From positions 1,302,001 to 1,366,000 of the forward strand of contig CAVQBJ010000008.1 of assembly GCA_963710725.1 (NCBI GenBank): a stretch of 64,000 nt of DNA, read 5' to 3'. The DNA is from CAVQBJ01 sp963710725. Its GTDB lineage: Bacteria; Actinomycetota; Thermoleophilia; Solirubrobacterales; Solirubrobacteraceae. Made by a program: the position numbers and the translations under genes. Under the pieces are notes generated by a model. The model was not told the origin of the DNA. It worked only from the letters and a program-made list of their open reading frames with translations, and did not search any database. Shown one piece after another: positions 37,051 through 45,391 of the stretch (the first letter of the stretch is position 1; each line of letters starts with the position of its first letter).

Positions 37051-38070
37051 ATGAGCGACGACGATCTCAACCTTCCTGAGCAGGGATTCCCCGCCGGCCC
37101 ACCCCGGCCGCCGGTGCCGGCGACGGCGCTCGCGCTCGGCGGGCCGCCGCAGACCGTGCCCGCCCCGATTCCGCCGCCCCCGCAGGGCGCCGGCCTCTAC
37201 CCGTCGACGTCGATGACGCCCTCACCGGCCGCCGACGCCTTCGGCCGGCGCGACCGCGGGCTGATGGGGAAGGTCGGCGGGGCGCTCGCGGCGATCGGCG
37301 CCTTCCTGGCCAAGGGCGGCTGGCTGCTGCTGACGCACCTCAAGTTCCTCGCCGTCGCGGCGACGATGCTGATCTCGATTGCGGCCTACAGCCTGTTCTT
37401 CGGCTGGACGTTCGCCGCCGCGTTCGTGATCGTCATCCTCATCCACGAGATGGGGCACGTCGTGCAGTTGCGCCGCGAGGGCGTCAGGGCGACCCCGCCG
37501 ATGTTCATCCCGTTCCTCGGCGCCGTGGTCGGGATGCGCGAGATGCCGAAGGACGCGGGCGCCGAGGCCCGGGTCGGGCTCGCCGGACCGGTCGCCGGCA
37601 CGATCGCCTCGCTGGTGGCGCTCGCCATCTACCTGGACACCGGGAACGTCTTCTGGAAGGCCCTCGCCGGGATCGGCTTCTTCCTGCAGCTGTTCAACCT
37701 CATCCCGGCGCTGCCCCTCGACGGCGGACGCGCATCGGCGGCGCTGTCGCCGAAGATCTGGTGGGTCGGCCTGCCCGCGGTCGCGCTGCTCGCCGTCTGG
37801 GAGGCCACGCACGGCTACGGCGGCTACTTCATCCTCATCCTCGTGCTCATCCTCGGTGTGCGCGAGATGCGCCGGCGCAAGGCGCGCGAGGCCACCGCCG
37901 AGGGCCGCGCGTACTACGACTCGGTGCGCCCCCGCACGCGCGTCGCCGTGGGCCTCGTCTACCTCACGCTCATCCTGGGCACCGGGGTGGCCACGCTCGC
38001 CTACTACGCGCCCCAGAGCATCTACGACGCGACGCATCACATCGCGCCGTCCGCCCAGACCGGGCAGTGA
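37051..38070 (+). CDS. M50-family site-2-type membrane metalloprotease
   Basis: 339 residues. A ~70-residue Pro-rich cytoplasmic lead is followed by about six membrane segments. The zinc motif is VIVILIHEMGHVVQLRREGV (HExxH near residue 131), and the third ligand region is LIPALPLDGGRASAAL (near 224). The string MFIPFLGAVVGMREMPKD is typical of this bacterial S2P subgroup. It cuts membrane-embedded substrates, often anti-sigma factors, but no partner is visible. ATG 37051 follows directly on the composite repeat. The tail is tail-to-tail with a small minus-strand gene ten bases away. Confidence 0.85.
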   Translation: MSDDDLNLPEQGFPAGPPRPPVPATALALGGPPQTVPAPIPPPPQGAGLYPSTSMTPSPAADAFGRRDRGLMGKVGGALAAIGAFLAKGGWLLLTHLKFLAVAATMLISIAAYSLFFGWTFAAAFVIVILIHEMGHVVQLRREGVRATPPMFIPFLGAVVGMREMPKDAGAEARVGLAGPVAGTIASLVALAIYLDTGNVFWKALAGIGFFLQLFNLIPALPLDGGRASAALSPKIWWVGLPAVALLAVWEATHGYGGYFILILVLILGVREMRRRKAREATAEGRAYYDSVRPRTRVAVGLVYLTLILGTGVATLAYYAPQSIYDATHHIAPSAQTGQ

Positions 38071-38079
38071 CCGGCTCGA

Positions 38080-38256
38080 TCAGCGCGGTCGCGGCGGCTC
38101 GCTGGCGTCGCGAGACGACGCCGACAGCCGCGTGTGCGCGTCCGGACCGCTCGCCTCGACGATCGCGCCGAAGGCTCCGAAGGGCCCGTAGGAGGCCGCG
38201 GAGAGCAGCACGCCGAGATCGCGCAGCACGGTCTTGATGGGCCATCTGTGGAGCAT
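38080..38256 (-). CDS. Small protein gene (58 aa), hydrophobic centre
   Basis: Reads MLHRWPIKTVLRDLGVLLSA, then ASYGPFGAFGAIVEASGPDA and a Ser/Arg/Pro tail. Codon third positions are overwhelmingly G or C, as expected for a real gene here and unlike neighbouring chance readings. ATG 38256 has GAGGA four bases upstream. The central ~25 residues could span or lie on a membrane. The gene sits tail-to-tail with the M50 protease (10 bp) and is short enough to be missed by automatic calling. Function unknown. Confidence 0.55.
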   Translation of the reverse strand: MLHRWPIKTVLRDLGVLLSAASYGPFGAFGAIVEASGPDAHTRLSASSRDASEPPRPR

Positions 38257-38378
38257 TTGTCCTCATCATCGGTCGACGGGCTGAGCGCCGGCTTACGAAC
38301 AGCGAAGAGGTCCGTAAGGCCGGACGTCAAACCTGGGCAAGGCGATACACGAAGGCCGCCGCCTATCATTGCCGTGGG

Positions 38379-39488
38379 ATGAGAGGATCGCTTCGACTGC
38401 TGGCCGCCGGTGCGGCCGCGCTGTGCCTGGTGCTCGCCGCCACCGCGGCCGGCGCGGGCGCGAAGACGGTGTGGCTGTGCCGGCCCGGCGTCGCACCGGA
38501 CCCCTGCACCCCGGGCCTTTCGACCACCGTCTACTCCCCGACGCAGCAGGTCACCGGCATGCAGAACCCGGTGGCGGTCAAGAACCCGAAGATCGACTGC
38601 TTCTACGTCTATCCGACGGTCAGCGACCAACCGGGGCCGCTGGCGACGCTGCACATCGACCCGGTCGAGCGCTCGATCGCTCTCTACCAGGCGGCGCGCT
38701 ACTCGCAGTACTGCCGCGTATATGCGCCGATGTACCGGCAGATCACGGTTCCCGAGCTCGACAAGACCGGCACCGAGACCCTGGCCCAGCTCGCGACTCC
38801 GATCGCGGATGTGGAGAGCGCCTTCCAGGACTTCCTCGCCCACTACAGCCACGGCCGCGGCTTCGTGCTCATCGGCCACTCCCAGGGATCGTTCATCCTG
38901 CGCGAGCTGATCGCCAAGGACATCGACCCCAACCCCGCCCTGCGCAAGCGGCTCGTGTCGGCGATCATCATGGGCGGCAACGTGCTCGTGAAGACGGGCT
39001 CGGACATCGGCGGCGACTTCCAGCACATCCCCGCCTGCCAGTCGGACACCGAGCTGCACTGCGTGATCGCCTTCTCGACGTTCGACACCCCGGTCGTGTC
39101 GGGCAGCCTCTTCGGCGTCAGCTCGACGCCCGGCGAAAGCGTGCTCTGCACCAACCCGGCGGCGCTCGCCGGCGGGTCGGGTGTCCTCGACCCGATCTTC
39201 CCGAGCGCGCCGTTTGCCCCCAGCCTGATCGCCACCGGCAATGCGCTCCTCAACCTCAAGCAGCCGATGCCCTCGACGGTGTGGGGCAGCGAGCCGGGCG
39301 CCTACAGCGCGACCTGCTCGTCGGCCAACGGCGCGAACGTGCTGCAGATCACGCCGAATGGCGGCGCTCAGGTGCCGACCCCGAGCCCCACGCCGGCGTG
39401 GGGCCTGCACCTGATCGACGGCAATATCGCGCTCGGCAACCTCGTCTCGATCGTCAGCAGCGAGAGCGCGGCGTACGCGCACGGCTGA
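38379..39488 (+). CDS. Secreted DUF3089 lipase-like alpha/beta-hydrolase
   Basis: 369 residues with a signal peptide (LLAAGAAALCLVLAATAAGA). DUF3089 features are present: DCFYVYPTVSDQPGPLATLH near the start, then YCRVYAPMYRQITVPELD, and the nucleophile elbow GRGFVLIGHSQGSFILRELI. Later strings such as GSDIGGDFQHIPACQSDTEL and CVIAFSTFDTP match the family. The family is related to lipases and esterases, but natural substrates are not established. The location is extracellular or cell-wall associated. Several Cys suggest disulphides. The gene stands alone. Confidence 0.85.
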   Translation: MRGSLRLLAAGAAALCLVLAATAAGAGAKTVWLCRPGVAPDPCTPGLSTTVYSPTQQVTGMQNPVAVKNPKIDCFYVYPTVSDQPGPLATLHIDPVERSIALYQAARYSQYCRVYAPMYRQITVPELDKTGTETLAQLATPIADVESAFQDFLAHYSHGRGFVLIGHSQGSFILRELIAKDIDPNPALRKRLVSAIIMGGNVLVKTGSDIGGDFQHIPACQSDTELHCVIAFSTFDTPVVSGSLFGVSSTPGESVLCTNPAALAGGSGVLDPIFPSAPFAPSLIATGNALLNLKQPMPSTVWGSEPGAYSATCSSANGANVLQITPNGGAQVPTPSPTPAWGLHLIDGNIALGNLVSIVSSESAAYAHG

Positions 39489-39539
39489 GCCGCGACCGGC
39501 TCGCGCGCCGGCGCCGAGGGCTCGTTGAACGACCGGGCC

Positions 39540-40682
39540 CTAGCGTCGGGCGGCCTGCGCCTCGAGCAGGCCGACGGCGTCGTCGAGCGGCGCCAGCGCC
39601 GCCGCTTCCTCGGCGACGCGCGCCGCCGCGGAGGCGTACGTGTGGTCGTCGAGCACGTCGCGAAGGGCGGCGCCGATCCGCTCCGCCCCGCGGGCGCCGC
39701 GCCCGAGCACGATGCCGGCGCCGAGCTCGGCCACGCGCGCCGCGTTGCGCGGCTGATCGGCGAACATCGGCGCGAGCACCATCGGCACCCCCGCGTACAG
39801 GCCGCCGAGCACCGTGCCGAAGCCACCGTGACAAACCATGGCCGCGGCGTGACCGAGTACCTGGGCCTGCGGCACCCATCGCTCGACGCGGACGTTGCCG
39901 GGCAGGCGTCCGATCCCGCTCGCCTCCGTGCGCTCGCCAACGGTGACCAGGACGCGCACCGGCAGCTCGCCGAGGGCCATGAGCGTGGTCCGCAGGAGCG
40001 CGGGGAAGAAGGGGAAGTTCGCCGCGACCGACCCGAACGTCACGTACACGAGCGGCGCGTCGCCGGGGACCAGCCAGGACGGTTCGCCTTCGTCGCCGCT
40101 CGCCGACGCGTCGTCGCGGAAGCGCGACACCGGCCCCGCCGGCCAGCGCTCGAGTCCGTCGAAGGTCGGCGGTGCGAGCGTGAGCAGCGGCGTGCGGGCG
40201 ATCGCCGCGAGCGCACCTCTCAGCTCGGGAAAGCCCTCGGCGGCGAGCGGAGCCACGCGGTCGTCGACCCAGGCCATCCCCGGGGCCACGCGCACGTGGG
40301 GGATGCCGGCCTCTTCGGCGGCCAGCGCGGAGGCGTAGTGGAAGGTCTCGCGCAGGACGAGGCCGGGACGCAGGCGCGCGATCGCCTCGCGCGTGCCGGG
40401 CAGCGCCTGCGGGATCTGCAGGCGCCCGAACAGCTCGCGCACGATGACCCGGTTGGCCTCACCCGGGCGGTCGTAGGGCAGTGACGCGTAGAGCGGACGC
40501 AGCTGCTCGCGCGCCACGTCCTCGAGTGCCCACGTGGCCAGACCGGCGCGCTCGGCCATGGGCGCGGAGTCACGCGGGAGGGCGACCGTGACCTCGTGAC
40601 CGGCGCGCACGAGCGCTTGGGCGAACGGGAGCAGCGGCCCGAGGTGACCGGCTCCTCGAGTGCTGGCGACAAGGACGCGCAT
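39540..40682 (-). CDS. Family 1 (UGT/MGT-like) glycosyltransferase
   Basis: 380 residues with a GT-B fold. The N-terminal acceptor domain starts MRVLVASTRGAGHLGPLLPF. The C-terminal nucleotide-sugar domain has PLVYVTFGSVAANFPFFPAL, then RVERWVPQAQVLGHAAAMVC followed by HGGFGTVLGGLYAGVPMVLA and PMFADQPRNAARVAELGAGI. That is the signature of antibiotic- and macrolide-type glycosyltransferases that put a sugar on small hydrophobic acceptors. It is divergent from a cupin gene with a 40-bp gap, so the two may share regulation. No biosynthetic cluster surrounds it; a detoxification or lipid glycosylation role is possible. Confidence 0.88.
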   Translation of the reverse strand: MRVLVASTRGAGHLGPLLPFAQALVRAGHEVTVALPRDSAPMAERAGLATWALEDVAREQLRPLYASLPYDRPGEANRVIVRELFGRLQIPQALPGTREAIARLRPGLVLRETFHYASALAAEEAGIPHVRVAPGMAWVDDRVAPLAAEGFPELRGALAAIARTPLLTLAPPTFDGLERWPAGPVSRFRDDASASGDEGEPSWLVPGDAPLVYVTFGSVAANFPFFPALLRTTLMALGELPVRVLVTVGERTEASGIGRLPGNVRVERWVPQAQVLGHAAAMVCHGGFGTVLGGLYAGVPMVLAPMFADQPRNAARVAELGAGIVLGRGARGAERIGAALRDVLDDHTYASAAARVAEEAAALAPLDDAVGLLEAQAARR

Positions 40683-40691
40683 CGCCTCATT

Positions 40692-40725
40692 CTGGCCGGC
40701 GGCCAGAACCTATACTGGGCGCGTG
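40692..40725 (+). promoter_or_regulatory. Palindrome, -10 hexamer and leaderless GTG of the cupin gene
   Basis: CTGGCC-GGC-GGCCAG (40692-40706) is a perfect inverted repeat lying where a -35 region would be. TATACT (40711-40716) is a -10 hexamer, and GTG 40723 follows after six bases, so the message should be leaderless. The palindrome also abuts the divergent glycosyltransferase start and is a candidate shared operator. Confidence 0.6.
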
Positions 40726-41052
40726 CAGAGCTGGGAGTTGAGCGGTCTGGCCGTTGAGCCTCATCGGCCGCAGATCCTGCGGTCTGACGACGAGGCTAAC
40801 CGCGTTGTCGCGCTGCTGCTGCCGGAGGGCGAGTCGCTGTCCGAGCATCAGGTCCACGAGCACGCCCTCGTGTTCCTCATCGCGGGCCGCCTGCGCGTGC
40901 GCTCGGGCGAGACGACCGACGAGCTGGACGCGCCGAGCCTCGTGCACTTCGAGCCTGCGGAACGCCACGAGGTGACCGCGGTAAGCGAATGCCGGCTCGT
41001 GCTGTGCCTCGCGCCCTGGCCTGGACCCGGGCACCCCAGCCGTAACGGCTGA
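40723..41052 (+). CDS. Small cupin-domain protein
   Basis: 109 residues from GTG 40723. A single cupin barrel is visible: LPEGESLSEHQVHEHALVFL supplies the His-x-His-type metal/ligand motif 1, and LDAPSLVHFEPAERHEVTAV supplies motif 2. Small cupins bind metals, sugars or other ligands, and act as enzymes or sensors. Nothing in the sequence decides between these. It is expressed from a leaderless promoter with an adjoining palindrome and diverges from a glycosyltransferase. Confidence 0.75.
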   Translation: MQSWELSGLAVEPHRPQILRSDDEANRVVALLLPEGESLSEHQVHEHALVFLIAGRLRVRSGETTDELDAPSLVHFEPAERHEVTAVSECRLVLCLAPWPGPGHPSRNG

Positions 41053-41137
41053 CGGCGAGCTAGGTCTGGCTCGCGGTCCGCTGGACGCACCTGTTCGCGA
41101 TCATGGGCGCGGAGCCGATGAGCGCGCCGTCGCCCGC

Positions 41138-42022
41138 TCAGACCCGCGGCAGCGACCGCGCGCGTCGCGCGAGGCCCTGCCAGGCGTCCCCTTCCGCGGC
41201 CACGCGATCGCCGGCGTCGCGCACCGTCCAGCGATCGGGCTTCAGGCGCGCTTCGGACAGCTCCTCCCAGCGGATCGGCATCGCCACCGGAGCGCGCGGG
41301 CGCGGGCGCACGGCGTAGGGGGCGACGGCATGCTGCGCGTAGTTGATGCGGTTGACGTCGACATAGATGCGCCGGCCGCGATCGTCCTTGCGCCACTCGA
41401 GCGTGAGCCGCCGCGGATCGTCGCGGACCATCGCCTCGGCGATCGTGCGCGCGTACGCGTGCACCTCGGTGTACGCCGGGCCGCGTCGCAGCGGACACAC
41501 GACGTGCACGCCGCGCGAGCCGGTGACCATCGCGTACGGGACGAGCCCCGCGTCGCGCAGCCGCGCGCCGGCCGCGCGGGCCGCCGCGCGCACGGAATTG
41601 AAGGAGGCGCCGGGCGAGGGATCGAAATCGAGGATCAGGCGGTCGGGCAGCTGTGGCTCGTCGGCCCGCGACAGCCACGCATGCAGGGTGACGACGTTCT
41701 GCCCGGCGAGATAGACGAGCGTGGCCGGGTCCTCGGCGAGGACGTGCGTGACCGCGCCGCCGCGCTTGGGAACGGTCGCGCGCGATATCCAGGACGGGTA
41801 GTAGCCGGGGATCGACTTCATGAAGAAGCCGGGGCGCTCGATGCCATCGGGGAACACCTGCAGCGCGAGCGGACGCCCGCGCACGTGGGGGAGCATCACG
41901 TCGGCGACGCGCTCGTAGTGGCCGACGATGTCGCGCTTGGTGAGCGGCGGACGAGCGAACAGCAGCTTGTCCGGGTGGCTGATCTCAACGGTTCGGCGAC
42001 CGACGCGCACCTTCTCACTCAC
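41138..42022 (-). CDS. LigD-type NHEJ polymerase/primase domain protein
   Basis: 294 residues from GTG 42022, matching the stand-alone polymerase domain of bacterial LigD (archaeo-eukaryotic primase fold). Features are VEISHPDKLLFARPPLTKRD, RPLALQVFPDGIERPGFFMK, then the catalytic carboxylates in LILDFDPSPGASFNSVRAAA, and GSRGVHVVCPLRRGPAYTEV and NRINYAQHAVAPYAVRPRPR. It fills gaps at DNA ends during non-homologous end joining. The start overlaps the upstream ligase stop (GTGA), so they are co-translated. No phosphoesterase domain and no Ku gene are seen in the window. Confidence 0.92.
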   Translation of the reverse strand: MSEKVRVGRRTVEISHPDKLLFARPPLTKRDIVGHYERVADVMLPHVRGRPLALQVFPDGIERPGFFMKSIPGYYPSWISRATVPKRGGAVTHVLAEDPATLVYLAGQNVVTLHAWLSRADEPQLPDRLILDFDPSPGASFNSVRAAARAAGARLRDAGLVPYAMVTGSRGVHVVCPLRRGPAYTEVHAYARTIAEAMVRDDPRRLTLEWRKDDRGRRIYVDVNRINYAQHAVAPYAVRPRPRAPVAMPIRWEELSEARLKPDRWTVRDAGDRVAAEGDAWQGLARRARSLPRV

Positions 42023-42993
42023 CGCTCGCGGACCACCTTGCCCGGCGGCTTGTCGTCGCGCAGGCCGAGGAATCGGGGATGGCGCAAGCGGCCGGCGCCC
42101 GTCCATTCGGTGAAGCCGACCTGGGCGACGAGCTCGGGGCTGACCCAGTGCACGCCGTGCTCGCGAATCCCCTCCACGTCGGCGAACGCCGGGGCGGCCA
42201 CGTGCAGCGCCCGCAGCCGCCGGCCGATCTCGCGCAACGTGACCTCGTCGAATCCGGTTCCAACCTTCCCGGCGTAGCGCAGCGCCCCGTCCTCGTAGTA
42301 GCCGAGCAGCAGTGCGCCGAACTCGATCCGCGAGCCGCGTGGATCGGTGTAGCCGCCGACCACGAGCTCCTGCCCGTGTCCGCACTTGAACTTCAGCCAG
42401 TCGCGCGAGCGCCGGTCGGTGTAGGCACTCGCCTCCCGCTTGGCGATGAGGCCCTCCCAGCCACGCCGGCAGGCCTCGCGGAAGAAGGCCTGCCCTCGCT
42501 CGCGGCGGTGGGGCGTCCAGCGCACCGTGTCGCCGAAGGTCAGGGTGTTGCGCAGCAGCCGCTTGCGTGTGTGCAGCGGCAGCGGGCGGACGTCGTAGCC
42601 GTCGAGCCACAGCACGTCGAAGACATAGAAGAAGATCGGCACCGGGCGGTGCCCGCGTCCGGCCAGGCGCGCGAAGCTCGTCTGGCCCCCCTCGAAGGCA
42701 ACCACTTCGCCGTCGACGGCGAAGTGCTGCGTCGGCTCGTCGCGCAGCGTCTGCGCGATCTCGGGGTAGCGATCGTTGAGCGACAGGTCGTTGCGCGACA
42801 GCAGCCGCACGTGGCCGGCCGCGCGGACGGCGAGGCAGCGCACGCCATCGAGCTTGCGTTCGAAGATCCACTCGGGGTCGTCGAATCGCGCATCGGTGAG
42901 AGTCGCCTTCATCGTGGCCGAGCCGGTCGGCGGGTCGGCCTTCGCCAGACGCGCGCGGTCCTCTTGGCCGAGCGCGTCGAGCGGGGAACTCAT
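42019..42993 (-). CDS. ATP-dependent DNA ligase (LigD ligase-domain type)
   Basis: 324 residues. The adenylation Lys 47 sits in IFERKLDGVRCLAV (motif I). The later nucleotidyl-transfer motifs HFAVDGEVVAFEGGQTSFAR, FYVFDVLWLDGYDVRPLPL, then GWEGLIAKREAS and WLKFKCGHGQELVVGGYTDP are all present. The C-terminal OB-fold has LLLGYYEDGALRYAGKVGTG and VGFTEWTGAGRLRHPRFLG. It is the ligase half of a LigD system encoded as a separate gene, first in a two-gene operon with the polymerase. It seals breaks in NHEJ or related repair. Confidence 0.92.
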   Translation of the reverse strand: MSSPLDALGQEDRARLAKADPPTGSATMKATLTDARFDDPEWIFERKLDGVRCLAVRAAGHVRLLSRNDLSLNDRYPEIAQTLRDEPTQHFAVDGEVVAFEGGQTSFARLAGRGHRPVPIFFYVFDVLWLDGYDVRPLPLHTRKRLLRNTLTFGDTVRWTPHRRERGQAFFREACRRGWEGLIAKREASAYTDRRSRDWLKFKCGHGQELVVGGYTDPRGSRIEFGALLLGYYEDGALRYAGKVGTGFDEVTLREIGRRLRALHVAAPAFADVEGIREHGVHWVSPELVAQVGFTEWTGAGRLRHPRFLGLRDDKPPGKVVRER

Positions 42994-43117
42994 CGGGCGG
43001 CGTCCGACCGGTACTCGCGCGTTACATGCCCGACGGTGCGACGGCCGGTGACTGGCGCGCCGCGACGTCTCTCATGGGCCTCGTTATCGCTCAACGCTCG
43101 CCGATGCTGGTGACTGT

Positions 43118-43146
43118 TTGACAAATCGATACGGGGGTACGATAGT
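43118..43146 (+). promoter_or_regulatory. Promoter of the first TIG-domain paralogue
   Basis: TTGACA (43118-43123), 17-base spacer, GATAGT (43141-43146). The same arrangement precedes the second and third paralogues. The predicted leader is about 90 bases. Confidence 0.75.
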
Positions 43147-43243
43147 CGCGCGTGGCCGCGAGACGCGGCAGGGTGAAGAGTCCAATCAGGCCAGAGGGTG
43201 CGCGCCCGGATGGCACCGCGCCCGGCATTGAGCTCGGGAGGCG

Positions 43244-45112
43244 ATGATGAGGAGCGGGAATTCACCGTCGGGTGGATCACGGTTTCGACCGGCCCGGTGG
43301 CTGGGAGTTCTGGGAGCGACGGCTGTCCTCGTGGTAGGAGCGATTGCGGCCTCAGCGCCGGCCTCGGGAGCGCCCGCGGCCGCGTCAGGCGCGACGCAGA
43401 CGGGGACGATCTGGATTCCGCTCATCTGCAACCTCGGAGTGGTGACGGTCGACGTGGGCGCGGCGTTCACCGCCACCCTGCCGACCTCGGTCACCCCGGG
43501 CGAGGAGTTCAACCTGGAGAACGCGTTCGCAACGATCGACATCCCGGCCCAGTCCGCGAACTCCTCGGCGTTCGCGTTCGGTAACCCGAGTCAGGTGGAA
43601 GGCGTCGTCACGACGTTCGACACGAACCTGAGCAACGCGATCGCCCCGACGCTCATCAACGCCGACACCTCTCGCGTGAGCGGCGGCGGCGCGTGGGCCG
43701 AGCCCTCCACCGACGGTGGCGTCTCCGCGGACCCGAATGTCGGTACCCCGAAGGGCTCGCCGGCAGTTATCAACCTCGTGGCCGCGGCGCAGCCGAACAA
43801 CACGGATGCTCCGAGCCCGCTCGATCCGCTGATCAACGGTCCGAGCCCGCTCGCCGGCTTCACCGCGTATCCCGAGCCGCCGCTGATGGGCGTGTTCTCG
43901 TGGGGTCCCGCGCCGGTCGACGGCTCGGGCATGGACGGAACGCCCGGCGGCAACCCGACGACGAACGCGTACGCGCCGGCGCCCGGTACCGGTGGCGGGA
44001 CCAGCCCGAGCGACGGTACGCCCGATGCGGCCAGCGGTGGCCCGATCCAGGTCACCGGTGCGGTCGGACAGGACGTCAAGCTCGGCATCGGCGCCCCGGG
44101 CGACCTCATCAAGATCGGCAAGACGAGCTACACGTTCGCGGTCAACAACGACATCTTCTTCAACGAAACGACGAGCTCGCCGCCCGGTTGGAGCGGTGAC
44201 ACCCCGGTCGAGTGCGGTATCGACACCTCGGGCAATGCTGTCCCGTCGCCCGACCCGAGCTACTTCCCGGTGGCAACCGGGATCTCGATCCCGATCGTGA
44301 GCTCGACGACGACGACAACGACGACGCCGACCACCACCACCACGACGACGTCGAAGACGACGACAACGACGCCGACGACGACCACCACGAAGACGACGCC
44401 GACCACGACAACGACGACCAAGACCACCACGACGACCACCACGTCGAAGACGACGCCGACCACCACCACGACGTCGAAGACCACCACCACCAGGACGACG
44501 CCGACCACCACCACGACGACCAAGACCACGACGCCGACCACCACCACGACGTCGAAGACCACCACCACCAGGACGACGCCGACCACCACCACGACGACCA
44601 AGACCACGACGCCGACCACCACAACGACGTCGAAGACCACCACCACCAGGACGACGCCGACCACCACCACGACGACCAAGACCACGACGCCGACCACCAC
44701 AACGACGTCGAAGACCACCACCACCAGGACGACGCCGACCACCACCACGACGACCAAGACGACGACCACGACCACGAAGACGACGACGACCACCACGACG
44801 TCCCAAGGTGCGCCGAGCGTCTTCGACGTGTTCCCGCATCGCGGACGGCCGTTCTCACTCGTCGTGATCGTCGGTCAGGACCTCGCCAACGCGACGGCGG
44901 TCGACTTCGGCTCGCAGCCGGCGATCTTCATGCAACTCGGAGACAACGTGATCGTCGCGCTCGCGCCGCCGGAACCGAGCGGCACGAGGGTGGACGTGAC
45001 GGTCGTCACGCCTGGTGGAACGAGCGCGACGTCGCATGCCGATCGCTTCCGGTACAGGCGCGGGTCCGGGCGCCGGTTCGGGTTCGTGATGGCGACCGGC
45101 CTCGGATTCTGA
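43244..45112 (+). CDS. Secreted Thr-rich TIG-domain protein, paralogue 1
   Basis: 622 residues. The signal peptide includes LGVLGATAVLVVGAIAASAP. A ~320-residue conserved head follows (TGTIWIPLICNLGVVTVDVG, PTSVTPGEEFNLENAFATID, FSWGPAPVDGSGMDGTPGGN, YTFAVNNDIFFNETTSSPPG) with Cys in CNLGV and ECGID. A ~180-residue linker of Thr, Lys and Pro comes next, with a 26-residue unit repeated four times. The C-terminal domain is IPT/TIG-like (VFDVFPHRGRPFSLVVIVGQ, FGSQPAIFMQLGDNVIVALA). This looks like a surface protein with a glycosylatable stalk; no anchor motif is seen. Two close paralogues follow in tandem, each with its own promoter and terminator. Function unknown. Confidence 0.75.
   Translation: MMRSGNSPSGGSRFRPARWLGVLGATAVLVVGAIAASAPASGAPAAASGATQTGTIWIPLICNLGVVTVDVGAAFTATLPTSVTPGEEFNLENAFATIDIPAQSANSSAFAFGNPSQVEGVVTTFDTNLSNAIAPTLINADTSRVSGGGAWAEPSTDGGVSADPNVGTPKGSPAVINLVAAAQPNNTDAPSPLDPLINGPSPLAGFTAYPEPPLMGVFSWGPAPVDGSGMDGTPGGNPTTNAYAPAPGTGGGTSPSDGTPDAASGGPIQVTGAVGQDVKLGIGAPGDLIKIGKTSYTFAVNNDIFFNETTSSPPGWSGDTPVECGIDTSGNAVPSPDPSYFPVATGISIPIVSSTTTTTTTPTTTTTTTSKTTTTTPTTTTTKTTPTTTTTTKTTTTTTTSKTTPTTTTTSKTTTTRTTPTTTTTTKTTTPTTTTTSKTTTTRTTPTTTTTTKTTTPTTTTTSKTTTTRTTPTTTTTTKTTTPTTTTTSKTTTTRTTPTTTTTTKTTTTTTKTTTTTTTSQGAPSVFDVFPHRGRPFSLVVIVGQDLANATAVDFGSQPAIFMQLGDNVIVALAPPEPSGTRVDVTVVTPGGTSATSHADRFRYRRGSGRRFGFVMATGLGF
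44474..44785 (+). repeat. Four 78-bp in-frame repeats coding a 26-residue Thr-rich unit
   Basis: Units begin with TCGAAGACCACCACCACCAG at 44474, 44552, 44630 and 44708 and differ by single bases. The encoded unit alternates Thr runs with Ser-Lys, Arg and Pro. The unit is a multiple of three, so copy-number change would lengthen the stalk without a frameshift. Confidence 0.85.
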
Positions 45113-45155
45113 GCAGGCGGTCAGCGGCGACCGAACGCCGCTAGATCAAGCGTCG

Positions 45156-45184
45156 GAGGGGCCGTCCCAGCGGGGCGGCCCCTC
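45156..45184 (+). terminator. Hairpin terminator after paralogue 1
   Basis: A 13-bp stem, GAGGGGCCGTCCC and GGGGCGGCCCCTC, with one G-T pair and a 3-base loop, about 45 bases after the stop. Confidence 0.75.
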
Positions 45185-45268
45185 TGTCCTGAAGGTTGCC
45201 CGCACGCTCCCGGTGGCAACCGAATCGGGCCTCGCGATCGCTCAACGCTCGTCAATGCTGTTAAGCGG

Positions 45269-45297
45269 TTGACAAACCGGTGCAGGGCTACGATAGT
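45269..45297 (+). promoter_or_regulatory. Promoter of the second TIG-domain paralogue
   Basis: TTGACA (45269-45274), 17-base spacer, GATAGT (45292-45297). The flanking sequence (CTCAACGCTCG upstream, CGCGCGTGGCCGCGA downstream) is almost the same as at the first paralogue, so the promoter was duplicated with the gene. Confidence 0.75.
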
Positions 45298-45391
45298 CGC
45301 GCGTGGCCGCGACGAGCGGCAGGGGTAAGCAGTCAATTTGGCTTCGGGGGGCGCGTCCGCGCGCCACTGCGTCCAGCATCTTCGGGAGGCG

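Noticed and set aside
43385..44839. Arg/Gly-rich and other low-complexity frames opposite the Thr linkers
   Set aside because: Products of reading the ACC/ACG repeats in other frames or strand; the signal-peptide frame is the real one.
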